From an uncultured Christensenellaceae bacterium (GTDB lineage Bacteria > Bacillota > Clostridia > Christensenellales > CAG-138), in the NCBI GenBank assembly GCA_902475645.1, contig CABSAH010000065.1:1-8865 (forward strand): a stretch of DNA of 8,865 bases, written 5' to 3'. Positions 1 to 6,665 of this stretch are shown here, in pieces. Position 1 is the first letter of the stretch, and each line of letters begins with the position of its first letter. The notes under the pieces were generated by a model. It was not told the origin of the DNA. It was given only the letters and a program-made list of their open reading frames with translations, and ran no database searches. The position numbers were made by a program, and so were the translations under genes.

Positions 1-300
1 GCTCCACCGCTTGCGGGGGAGCTGGCACGGCGTAAGCCGTGACTGAGGGGGAACAGAAAAAACCACAATCCAGCTCCGATACGTTCCCCTTTCGGCTGCT
101 CATTTCATTCGCAGTCACTTTCCCCGCACGCGGGGACAGCTTTTGGGCGGTGCTTGCACAATACCAAAGGCTCCCCGGACGGGGAGCTGTCGCCGCAAGG
201 CGACTGAGGGGTTGTAGCGTGGCAAACCGAAGGTTTGACTGAGGGAGTCCAAATTGCCCCCCCGCCACATTTATCGCCTAATACTTTTTGCAGGGGCATC
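1..300. repeat. Gene-free left edge with two-hairpin intergenic repeat units
   Basis: No credible gene is seen here. The stretch holds three copies of a structural module: a hairpin followed at once by ACTGAGGG. Copy A has stem CACGGC/GCCGTG (26-31, 36-41), copy B TCGCC/GGCGA (190-194, 199-203), and copy C CAAACC/GGTTTG (223-228, 232-237). Copies A and B are preceded by a second hairpin, GCTCC...GGAGC (1-5/18-22, and GCTCCCC/GGGGAGC at 170-176/181-187). The stems differ in sequence but keep pairing, while the flanks stay the same. Between A and B, at 108-140, a hairpin TCCCCG/CGGGGA sits next to CAGTCAC and may be a diverged copy on the other strand. I recall similar GGGGAGCTG-hairpin-ACTGAGGGG elements between genes of gut Clostridia. 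They look like dispersed palindromic repeats of unknown function. The element may continue left of the window. Confidence 0.65.
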
Positions 301-322
301 AAAAAAGCGGCTTTTCGCCGCT
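301..322 (-). terminator. Intrinsic terminator of the lipoprotein gene
   Basis: Read on the minus strand, this is a GCGGC/GCCGC stem (317-321 with 307-311) with a five-base loop, followed by a run of six T. It lies about 20 bases past the stop codon at 344. This is the usual form of a Rho-independent terminator. Confidence 0.85.
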
Positions 323-343
323 CCTTTGATATTGAGAATGATT

Positions 344-1699
344 TTACCCCGCGTAATGTATTTGTGCAAAGCAGTCCTGCTCGGGTATGCCGTTTATGTA
401 GCAGCAGTAGTCGCTTTCCACGAACTCCGCCCTGAGCGTGCCCTCCTCGCCCGTAAGGGTTACGAAGCGGCAAACGTATTCCTCGCCCTCGCGGTTCATT
501 TCGGTTATGGCAATGCGGGTTCCTATGGGCAGCGTTGCGTCCTCCTGCGTGCCGTCCATGCGCACGGGGAATTCAGCGCGCGTTTCCATGCCCATGTATT
601 CCCAGTCCTCCGCATCGCCTGCATCAAACCTGAATACCCACGCAGCCGAAGGGTCCTTTGCAAAGCGGAATGCGCCTTCATCCATAATATATGTCGTGCT
701 GCCGCTGCGCGTGCCGAGTATGTCCAGCGTTTGGCTTACGGTAAGCGAAGCGTCGTTCACGGCCTCTATGCTGCCATAGAACGAGGGCTCCTCCATTTTG
801 GGCGTGTTTGGCATGGCGTCTGCGGGCGCGCCGTCGCCTTCTTCATAGGGAATTTCGGGCGCGGCAAGCGTAAGCGCGTTTCCGTCAAAGCGTATTACAT
901 AGCTTGCAAAATCGTCGCTTTCCATGTCCCCGCTTATGAAAAGCTCCGCCTTGCCGTCCGCATCAAAATCGTATGCCGTGGCTACGGACGCCCATCTTAG
1001 CTGAAGGTTCAATGTATGCTCGCTGCCGTCCGCGCCCGTAACGCTGAGCGTGCAGTAATCCTGAAGCATGTACGGCTCGCCGCTTTGCATTATTAGGCTC
1101 ACCTTTTCCGCAAAGCCGTCCCCGTCAAGGTCAATTTCGCATTCGCCCTCCTTGCTGAAATCAAGCGGGGCGGATACGGTGTCGCTCTGCACGCCGCTGA
1201 ACGTGCGCGCCATAACGCCCGTAAGCGCGGCGGTAAGCTTTTCTTCCGTCACCTCGCCCGCGTGCCAAAGCGCATAATGTATGCCGTCATGCTCCCATTC
1301 AACCAGCGTTCCCTTGTCCTCCGCGGCGTAAACCGTGGCGTCCACGCTGAAGCCGTCGCACTCCGCCTTTATTATGTATTGCGCGGTAAGCTCGTAATAT
1401 ATGCCGGAAATGCTGTCGTCCTTGGCGCTGGCGCGGTAGGTGTATTCCTCCCCGTCATAGGTGAACCGCACCCCCGCAAGCGTGCCGCTTATTATATAGT
1501 AGCTCACGTCCTTGGCGTCCACGGGCGCGTCTATATTCACGCCCGCCGCGCTGAACGCCTCCGCCGAATCAACGCTTACCATGGGGTTGGGCAGATTGGC
1601 CACGGGCGGCTCGGTCGGGGATACCGCGCCGTTGGTGCAGCCCGCCATGCCAAGCGCAAGCACAAGCGCCAGCGCGCCCTTTGCGTATTTTTTGCTCAT
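344..1699 (-). CDS. Predicted secreted lipoprotein with DxDxDG (FG-GAP-like) motifs
   Basis: The protein is 451 residues. The start at 1699 is preferred over one 31 codons upstream because it gives a clean lipoprotein signal (MSKKYAKG, a hydrophobic core, then a MAGC lipobox with Cys21) and has AGGAG 11 bases before it. The upstream extension is charged and lies in the leader. After Cys21 comes a Pro-rich linker, then a region (about 40-170) with the pattern TLAGVRFTYDGEEYTYRAS; I suspect a DUF4367-like fold. DLDGDGFAE (190-198) and DFDADGKAE (244-252) resemble the calcium-binding loops of FG-GAP/VCBS repeats. The C-terminal 150 residues are beta-rich and not recognised. It would be anchored to the outer face of the membrane. 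The gene stands alone, divergent from the AAA-like gene, and ends at its own terminator. No enzymatic residues are evident, and its binding partner is unknown. Confidence 0.85.
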   Translation of the reverse strand: MSKKYAKGALALVLALGMAGCTNGAVSPTEPPVANLPNPMVSVDSAEAFSAAGVNIDAPVDAKDVSYYIISGTLAGVRFTYDGEEYTYRASAKDDSISGIYYELTAQYIIKAECDGFSVDATVYAAEDKGTLVEWEHDGIHYALWHAGEVTEEKLTAALTGVMARTFSGVQSDTVSAPLDFSKEGECEIDLDGDGFAEKVSLIMQSGEPYMLQDYCTLSVTGADGSEHTLNLQLRWASVATAYDFDADGKAELFISGDMESDDFASYVIRFDGNALTLAAPEIPYEEGDGAPADAMPNTPKMEEPSFYGSIEAVNDASLTVSQTLDILGTRSGSTTYIMDEGAFRFAKDPSAAWVFRFDAGDAEDWEYMGMETRAEFPVRMDGTQEDATLPIGTRIAITEMNREGEEYVCRFVTLTGEEGTLRAEFVESDYCCYINGIPEQDCFAQIHYAG

Positions 1700-1923
1700 G
1701 TTCGATATTTCTCCTTTCCGCCCCGCTCCGCCTGTGGGGGCGCGGGGGCTGAGGTTCGCTTCGCCTTTTCTGTAATTATAACGTATTTGCACTCAAAACG
1801 GTTGCCCGTGCGCGCATTGTTCATGCATTTTTCATAATGGAAAATAAAATTGCCGCCGCAGGATGGCAAACGGGGCGATATGTGGTATTATATAATAGGT
1901 TAATAGAATAGGGGGAAGGGCCA
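1700..1923. promoter_or_regulatory. Divergent promoter region, lipoprotein / AAA-like gene
   Basis: This 224-base spacer drives genes in both directions. For the minus-strand gene, a perfect TATAAT (complement of 1775-1780) is present with no good -35 box. For the plus-strand gene, ATGGCA (1863-1868), a 17-base spacer and TATTAT (1886-1891) form a candidate; TATAAT at 1891-1896 overlaps it and is a possible alternative -10. The plus gene has a purine-rich stretch (1910-1920) just before its ATG. No clear operator is seen. Confidence 0.45.
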
Positions 1924-3288
1924 ATGCGAAATTTTAACGACGGCTCCGCCCGCGAAAGCGCCGCAAGGCTGCTTGCGCTTGTAAACCGCGTTACAATACT
2001 GCGCGAGAATGCGGAAAACGATGCGCTAAGGCTTATGGGCGGCATTGCGGAGCGCATAATACGGGGCGACTGCATGGGCGCGTATACGGCATACTGCGCG
2101 CTTTGCCGTGCGCTTATAAAAAGCCCTGCGCGGCGCGTAAGCGGCAGCATATTCAGGGACTATCTTATATATCTTGCCGTTGAATACGAAAGCTCCTTTG
2201 CGCTCTGCTCCGCCACGGGTATGCTGGACGAGGCGCAGTTCATGCTTTTCAGGAACGATTTGGCCGCGCTTGGCGAGCTGAGCGCGCTTGAAGCGGCGGA
2301 CATAAGCCGCATGACCATACAGCGCGGCAGGGAGCTTAACACCCGCTCCCGCTATGCGCGCGACGATATATCCGTAATGAGCAACGCCGCGTGGGGCGGT
2401 ACGGAGCCTAAGCCCATGCCGCATAGGGAGGCGGCGGAAAGCATATTGCAGCCGCCTGCGGAGGGCGAATGGCCCGCGTGGGATTACGGCGAAAGGGGTA
2501 TGCGCGGCGAATACGCGGCGGACGAGGTGCTGGAGGAAATATACATAAGCCTTACCGAAGGCGAAAACTGGAAGGCCGCGGCGCAGGATCTTTTCAATCT
2601 GTTTGCATCGTCGGGCACGGGCGTGCTTTTAAGGAGCAGAACGCTTGAATGCCGCACGGACGGTGAAAACGCGCGGCTTGAGGAGGCGGCGCAGAACGCT
2701 TGCGCCGTGCAGCTAAGCTGTCAGGAGGCGGCGCGTCAGGCGCTTGGGGAGCGGGTAATAGCCTTCATGCGCGGGGCAAGGCCCGCCTGCGTGCTTATAT
2801 ACGGGCCGGAGGCCATGGGCAAGGCGGCGATAGCCCGCGCCATGGCGGATGAATTCCCGGAGCTTAGGCTTATATGCGCCCGCCCCATGAACAGCGCGGA
2901 GATAAGGAGCCTTTTTGCCTATCTTAAAGCGCAGCCGCTAAGATTCATGCTGCTTATGGAAAATGCGGACGCTTATTCCCCCGCGTGGCGTGCGCTGCTA
3001 AATGAATGTACGGGCGCGGACGCGCCGGAAAACGTCATGTGCGTTGCAACAAGCCAGAGTGCATCGGGCTTTGCGGGCTTCCCCGTGCGGATAGGGCTTG
3101 ACGCAATGGAGCTTGATTCCTTTGCAAGAGCCGCCTGCGAGCTTGCCGCCGCCCGCGCGCCCTATATCGATACGGACGCCGCATGGATACGCAACGCGGC
3201 GGTTGATTATCAGCTTGATACGCACGATGAATTCAACATATCCTCAGCCCGGCTCATTGCGGCGCGCTTTATTGCGGAGCATGAATAG
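1924..3288 (+). CDS. DUF815-like AAA+ family protein, apparently ATPase-dead
   Basis: The protein is 454 residues. The overall pattern fits DUF815: a helical N-terminal part with FRDYLIYLAVEYESSFAL (77-94) and a DL..L motif, a variable middle (about 150-270), and a C-terminal P-loop-type core. The core shows GPEAMGKAA (294-302) where Walker A is expected, RFMLLMENADAY (340-351) at the Walker B position, VMCVATSQ (371-378) at sensor 1, and a closing SSARLIAARFI helix (440-450). Family members normally carry GxxGxGKS/T, a DD pair and ATSN. Here the Ser/Thr after Lys300 is Ala, the acidic pair is Glu-Asn, and the sensor Asn is Gln. The fold seems kept while nucleotide hydrolysis is probably lost. 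The reading frame is intact and uses the same ATA-rich codons as its neighbours, so it is not an obvious pseudogene. The start at 1924 follows a GGGGGAAGGG stretch. Its role is unknown; a structural or regulatory one is inferred. Confidence 0.7.
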   Translation: MRNFNDGSARESAARLLALVNRVTILRENAENDALRLMGGIAERIIRGDCMGAYTAYCALCRALIKSPARRVSGSIFRDYLIYLAVEYESSFALCSATGMLDEAQFMLFRNDLAALGELSALEAADISRMTIQRGRELNTRSRYARDDISVMSNAAWGGTEPKPMPHREAAESILQPPAEGEWPAWDYGERGMRGEYAADEVLEEIYISLTEGENWKAAAQDLFNLFASSGTGVLLRSRTLECRTDGENARLEEAAQNACAVQLSCQEAARQALGERVIAFMRGARPACVLIYGPEAMGKAAIARAMADEFPELRLICARPMNSAEIRSLFAYLKAQPLRFMLLMENADAYSPAWRALLNECTGADAPENVMCVATSQSASGFAGFPVRIGLDAMELDSFARAACELAAARAPYIDTDAAWIRNAAVDYQLDTHDEFNISSARLIAARFIAEHE

Positions 3289-3380
3289 GGGAAAGAGTAA
3301 ACAAACTTTGAACAATGGCGCCGCGCTATTTATAGCCGCCGCTTTAACTGGTATTATATTCTAAGAACGGAGAGAAACGG
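3289..3380 (+). promoter_or_regulatory. Promoter region with shared 20-nt motif and palindrome
   Basis: This 92-base spacer starts with GAGTAAACAAACTTTGAACA (3295-3314), which recurs with one base missing at 6788-6806. TTGAAC (3308-3313), 17 bases and TATAGC (3331-3336) make a candidate promoter. The -10 lies within an inverted repeat, GCTAT-TT-ATAGC (3325-3336), which can extend to GGCG/CGCC (3317-3320 with 3337-3340) across a bulge. The palindrome could be an operator or an early transcript hairpin. CGGAG (3368-3372) is the likely ribosome binding site for the gene at 3381. Confidence 0.45.
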
Positions 3381-3950
3381 ATGAAAACACTTGCTTTGGC
3401 AATACTTGCACTTGAAGCGAACCCCGCCCTGTATTCAAGCGACGGGGGGCTGAACTACATGCCCATTTTCAAGGTGATCATCTCCCTGTACCTGCTGTAT
3501 GTTGCGGTGCTGGGCAGGGGCAAGATACTTGAAAACAAGCACCTTAAAATAGAGGAAAAGAAGTTCCGCACAATAATGCGCCTCGTGGCCCTTGCGGGCG
3601 GTGTGTTCACGCTTGCCAACAGCGCAATGGAATTTTTTCTCTATAATGATGCAACCTTTGATACCCTCGGAACCGTCTTATGGGTGCTGGGGCTTGCGTC
3701 GCTTGCGGGTATGCTTGTGCTGAGCATTGTGTTTACGGATAAGAAGGCGGTTGCCGAGGAGCAGCGCAAGCAGGACGAGGCCATGCTTCGCAAGGAGCGG
3801 GACAAGATGCGCGCCGCCTTTGAATTTGACGATGAGGACGAACCCAACAAGGCCGACGGCGATGAACCCGACAAGGACGAACCCGATGACGACAAGGGCG
3901 AACCCGATGAGGAAAAGCCCGACGGGGACGGCGATAAGGCCAACGGATAA
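3381..3950 (+). CDS. Small membrane protein with highly acidic C-terminal tail
   Basis: The 189-residue product is a hypothetical membrane protein. Hydrophobic segments lie at about 27-45, 66-84 and 96-118, which suggests three transmembrane helices. A charged, possibly coiled-coil stretch follows (119-146, rich in Lys, Glu, Arg and Gln). The last 42 residues (148-189) contain about 22 Asp/Glu with repeated DEP/GEPD units and a few Lys. The residues between the first two helices are basic (GRGKILENKHLKIEEKKFR). The topology is uncertain because both the loop and the tail are charged; the positive-inside rule would put the basic loop in the cytoplasm and the acidic tail outside or at the opposite face. 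CGGAG sits 8 bases before the ATG. No named family is recognised. An acidic tail of this kind could bind cations or basic protein partners, but that is a guess. Confidence 0.75.
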   Translation: MKTLALAILALEANPALYSSDGGLNYMPIFKVIISLYLLYVAVLGRGKILENKHLKIEEKKFRTIMRLVALAGGVFTLANSAMEFFLYNDATFDTLGTVLWVLGLASLAGMLVLSIVFTDKKAVAEEQRKQDEAMLRKERDKMRAAFEFDDEDEPNKADGDEPDKDEPDDDKGEPDEEKPDGDGDKANG

Positions 3951-4041
3951 CAATGATGACATGCGCATATGGGGGAAGGGATTTCCTTTGAGCGCATAGC
4001 ATAGAGAAAACAATAATCACAAGGAAAGGATTCATTGAGAG
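3951..4041 (+). promoter_or_regulatory. Leader and candidate promoter of the SH3-sortase gene
   Basis: TTGAGC (3988-3993), an 18-base spacer and AATAAT (4012-4017) form a plausible sigma-A promoter. An ATGCGC/GCGCAT inverted repeat (3961-3966 with 3992-3997) encloses a smaller GGAA/TTCC pairing; it lacks a T-run, so it is not a convincing terminator for the upstream gene. AAAGGA (4025-4030) is the likely ribosome binding site, 11 bases before the ATG at 4042. Read-through from the gene at 3381 remains possible. Confidence 0.4.
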
Positions 4042-5811
4042 ATGAAAAAGAGTTTTCGTATCCTCGCGCTGATAATGGCGCTGATGACCGCGCTCGGTGC
4101 GGCATCCTTTGCCACGGCGGATATGCCCACAAACTATATGGGCGTTACCACGGTAGAAGATAGCGACTTCCTCTATGAGGGGCCGGGCACCAATTATGAT
4201 TTTGTAAAGGGAGTGCATCAGGTTACCGCCGGAACTAAAGTTGCTATTTACAACATAACTGCCGACGGCAAATGGTGCTACATTGGGTTTAGCCTTTACA
4301 TGGGCTTTATACAGACCAGCAGCCTTAACGATCATGTTACGCTTAAGAACGGCACCACCGTGTCCATAAAGGCAACGCTTGCTAAGAGCGGCGTCAACCC
4401 TTCGGGCAACGTGACCGTAAATCCGAGCGGGTCTGCATCCAACGCGACCACCTCCACAGGTGTTATTTACAACTGCACCGATTGGGTAAGCCTTCGCGCG
4501 GAGGCTAATTCCTCCTCCAAGCGCCTTGCCAAGCTGACCCCCAACACCACCGTTACCGTTATCGGCGAGCAGAACGGCTATTATAAGGTAACCGCAGGCA
4601 ATTACAACGGCTACGTTCTTAAGAACTACGTCCGCATAACCAGCACCCCCGCCACACCCACTCCCGGCGGCACAAACAACGGCAGCTCCGGACAGACTTA
4701 CGTTCCCGGTGTAGGCTGGGTAAATTCCAACAACAACTCCAATGCGAATACCAATCCTAGCTGGGGTACCGGATGGGGCAACAACAACAGCAGCGGAAGC
4801 AACTGGAACAGCGGCTGGAACAACAATAATAACAATAATAATAACAGCGGCAACAGCTCCGGTTCAAACAATGCCTCTGTCACCACCGGCACCACCACCG
4901 GAAACGTGAACTTCCGCCAGGGCCCCGGCACCAATTACGGCAAGGTCGCGGGCTGCGCAAAGGTTCCCAAGGGATCTACCGTTACCATACTCGATCAGTC
5001 CAACGGCTGGTACAAGGTAACCTATAAGAGCTACACCGGCTACCTCAGCGCGGATTACGTTAGGGTTGTTGGCGGCGGCGCAGGCGCCCCCGGCTCCGCG
5101 GGCAGCACAGGCGGCGTAAATACCCCGGGCAGCACCGGAAACAACGTGGGCGGCGTATCCGCCAACGGCACGCAGTATGCCAAGTACACCGGCACCTCCG
5201 CCGATATATGGGGCAGCATGAGCGTTGCCGGCACGAACATAAACGATAATATCTACTGCAACGCCTTGAACAACAAGGGTCAGTTCGTATATAACGCTTA
5301 CAGCTCCTCCAAGAACAACCTGTACGCGCTCAGCTATCAGACCGACCCCATAGCCGTTATATACGGCCATAACATGAGAAAGGTAGCCAAGAAGCAGTCC
5401 ACCAATCTGGGTATGCACGAGCTGCACCACGTTCAGAACGCATGGCTGGGCAAGACCAAGTGCGAAGCCTGCGGACGCGACTGCTCCGGTGCCAAGACCT
5501 CCACGTTCAATATCAACTACAACGGCAGCAGCAGCTGGACCTTGGTAGGCTTCTTCGAGCTTTCCAACTCCACCATGAGCAGCGCCGCACAGCGCAAGAA
5601 AATACAGACCTACGCTTCCTTCAATTCCACCCTTACCGGAAGCGCCAAGCAGCAGTGGGTAGATACCATGATGAGCTACTGCAACAGCAAGTATCTGGGC
5701 GCAACGCTCGGCTCCATATCCGGCAACGATAAGGTGATGGTGCTTATCACCTGCGCCGATAAGTCCGGTTCCAAGAACCAGAGCATGTACATGATACTCA
5801 AGGGCAACTAA
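4042..5811 (+). CDS. Secreted protein with three SH3-like domains and a sortase-B-like domain
   Basis: The protein is 589 residues. A signal peptide (1-26, ending FATA before Asp27) directs export. Bacterial SH3-like domains follow at about 34-95, 139-200 and 283-343; the last two show the usual VNFRQGPGTNYGKV and GYVLKNYV/GYLSADYV patterns. A Trp/Asn/Ser/Gly-rich linker (205-280) includes nine Asn in a row. After a Gly-rich linker, residues 378-589 match the sortase B layout: DIWGSMSVAGTNIND (388-402), AVIYGHNM with catalytic-type His443, and VLITC with Cys571. The expected Arg before the last strand is not evident; the end reads NQSMYMILKGN, with Ser near that place. An insert after the His holds HELHH and C-x2-C-x3-C (474, 477, 481). 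Sortases usually have an N-terminal membrane anchor, whereas here the signal looks cleavable and SH3 domains would bind peptidoglycan. Wall-associated transpeptidase, peptidase or inactive binding protein are all possible. Confidence 0.85.
   Translation: MKKSFRILALIMALMTALGAASFATADMPTNYMGVTTVEDSDFLYEGPGTNYDFVKGVHQVTAGTKVAIYNITADGKWCYIGFSLYMGFIQTSSLNDHVTLKNGTTVSIKATLAKSGVNPSGNVTVNPSGSASNATTSTGVIYNCTDWVSLRAEANSSSKRLAKLTPNTTVTVIGEQNGYYKVTAGNYNGYVLKNYVRITSTPATPTPGGTNNGSSGQTYVPGVGWVNSNNNSNANTNPSWGTGWGNNNSSGSNWNSGWNNNNNNNNNSGNSSGSNNASVTTGTTTGNVNFRQGPGTNYGKVAGCAKVPKGSTVTILDQSNGWYKVTYKSYTGYLSADYVRVVGGGAGAPGSAGSTGGVNTPGSTGNNVGGVSANGTQYAKYTGTSADIWGSMSVAGTNINDNIYCNALNNKGQFVYNAYSSSKNNLYALSYQTDPIAVIYGHNMRKVAKKQSTNLGMHELHHVQNAWLGKTKCEACGRDCSGAKTSTFNINYNGSSSWTLVGFFELSNSTMSSAAQRKKIQTYASFNSTLTGSAKQQWVDTMMSYCNSKYLGATLGSISGNDKVMVLITCADKSGSKNQSMYMILKGN
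4819..4845 (+). repeat. AAY trinucleotide tract encoding nine Asn
   Basis: Nine consecutive AAC/AAT codons encode Asn260-268 in the linker between the second and third SH3-like domains. It is a short, imperfect microsatellite. Length changes by whole codons would alter linker length without breaking the frame. Confidence 0.75.
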
Positions 5812-5823
5812 GCCAAAAGCAAT

Positions 5824-5850
5824 AAAAAAGCGGCGCACAGCCGCTTTTTT
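5824..5850. terminator. Perfect 11-bp hairpin terminator, probably bidirectional
   Basis: An A-run with GCGGC (5824-5834), a GCACA loop and GCCGC with six T (5840-5850) form a fully paired stem. It lies 12 bases past the stop of the SH3-sortase gene. Because an A-run precedes the stem, it can also end transcription coming from the minus-strand regulator gene. Confidence 0.85.
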
Positions 5851-5960
5851 AATATCACCAAAGCGACGTTCGGCCGCTTTGACGCGCATGTCGTCAGAGC
5901 CGGATTAAGCATAAGGGGCTGCACCCCTTATCAACCCCGCTTTTTTGATGTAAGGAATCG
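5851..5960. other. Hairpin-rich spacer between convergent genes
   Basis: Three further hairpins follow the terminator: CAAAGCG/CGCTTTG (5859-5865 with 5875-5881), TGACG/CGTCA (5880-5884 with 5892-5896), and the strong ATAAGGGG/CCCCTTAT (5911-5918 with 5924-5931). The last has no adjoining T-run, though six T occur at 5941-5946 on the plus strand. It may help end the regulator transcript, or be part of a dispersed palindromic repeat. No coding potential is seen. Confidence 0.5.
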
Positions 5961-6665
5961 CTATTGCTCAACTATGAACATATTTAATTGGCGTATCAGC
6001 TTGATTTCCCGCCGCGACAATATAAGCTTTTCCATCAGCGCATCGTCAACGGAAAGCGGGACGGATGAAAGTATGCATTTTAGGCTTACGGGCAGCATGG
6101 GATAGCGCGAAATGCCCGTAAGCATACCCTGCACCTGCTCCACGCGGTCTATCGGGTTCATGGCGCAGAGCGAAACATGCTCCATGCGGTTGGTTTGATT
6201 ATCAAGCGAAAAATTCGTCACCGCGTCAAAATACTCCGCCGTGCCGTAATAGAGCGAGCGGCAGGAGGAAAGCGCGTAATCGTCAAAGCCCGCCACGTCC
6301 AAATAGAACAGCGCCGTGCGGTGTCCCGTTGCGCCGTCCGTCTGAAGCACGTTTTTTATGCAGCGGCCTATGCGCCCATCGTAGAAATAAACGTATATAC
6401 TGCCCTGCATGAAGAAGGAGCAGGATTCCGCGCGCGGCTCCCCGTGGGCGGGCGTGTGCCTGTCCAGAAGCTGCTCGGCGCGTATGTCAAGCGCCGCCGC
6501 AATATCGTAAAGCGTTTCAACGTCTATTGCAATGTCCCCCGTTTCATACTTTGAAAGCGTGGCCTTGCTTTTGTGTATCATGGCGGAAAGCTGGTCAAGC
6601 GTCAGCTTTTTTGCCCTGCGGTAAAGCCTTATTCTTGCGCCCACGCGCGCGTTTAGCTCCTTCAT
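5961..6665 (-). CDS. XRE-family (helix-turn-helix) transcriptional regulator
   Basis: The protein is 234 residues. An N-terminal XRE/Cro-type helix-turn-helix spans about 8-66, with TLDQLSAMIHKSKATLSKYE (22-41) covering the two DNA-contact helices and LYDIAAALDIRAEQLL closing the domain. Residues 84-234 form a separate part with FFMQGSIYVYFYDGRIG (84-100), FYLDVAGFDDY, LYYGTAEYFD, and an ending LIRQLNMFIVEQ. I do not recognise it as a named ligand-binding fold; its size and position suggest a sensor or oligomerisation domain. The start at 6665 is preceded by AAGGATAAGG, a usable ribosome binding site. The gene is divergent from brnQ, so control of that transporter in response to amino acids is the natural inference. 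The effector and the sign of regulation cannot be read from the sequence. Confidence 0.85.
   Translation of the reverse strand: MKELNARVGARIRLYRRAKKLTLDQLSAMIHKSKATLSKYETGDIAIDVETLYDIAAALDIRAEQLLDRHTPAHGEPRAESCSFFMQGSIYVYFYDGRIGRCIKNVLQTDGATGHRTALFYLDVAGFDDYALSSCRSLYYGTAEYFDAVTNFSLDNQTNRMEHVSLCAMNPIDRVEQVQGMLTGISRYPMLPVSLKCILSSVPLSVDDALMEKLILSRREIKLIRQLNMFIVEQ

Noticed and set aside
1..250. CRISPR array
   Set aside because: The repeated part is only ACTGAGGG plus structure; there are no identical 24-37-base repeats at regular spacing and no cas genes.
105..473. Minus-strand open frame across the left-edge repeats
   Set aside because: Its product is a translation of the hairpin repeats and it overlaps the terminator and the end of the lipoprotein gene in another frame.
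254..1000. Long plus-strand open frame opposite the lipoprotein gene
   Set aside because: It lies antisense to a gene with a clear lipoprotein signal, ribosome binding site and terminator, has no good ribosome binding site, and its product is rich in Arg, Ala and His without recognisable motifs.
1700..1792. Upstream ATG at 1792 for the lipoprotein gene
   Set aside because: It would place 31 charged residues before the signal peptide and lies upstream of the strong ribosome binding site used by the ATG at 1699, close to the candidate -10 box.
3961..3997. Terminator after the acidic-tail gene
   Set aside because: The inverted repeat has a long loop and no T-run follows it.
5416..5430. HELHH as a zinc metalloprotease (HExxH) active site
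   Set aside because: The surrounding segment aligns with the helix that follows the catalytic His in sortase B, and no further metalloprotease features are seen. A structural metal site remains possible and is listed as a finding.
4864..5889. 341-codon minus-strand open frame opposite the SH3-sortase gene
   Set aside because: It is antisense to a well supported gene, would run through the terminator at 5824-5850, and its low-complexity Ala/Gly/Val-rich product looks like a frame shadow.
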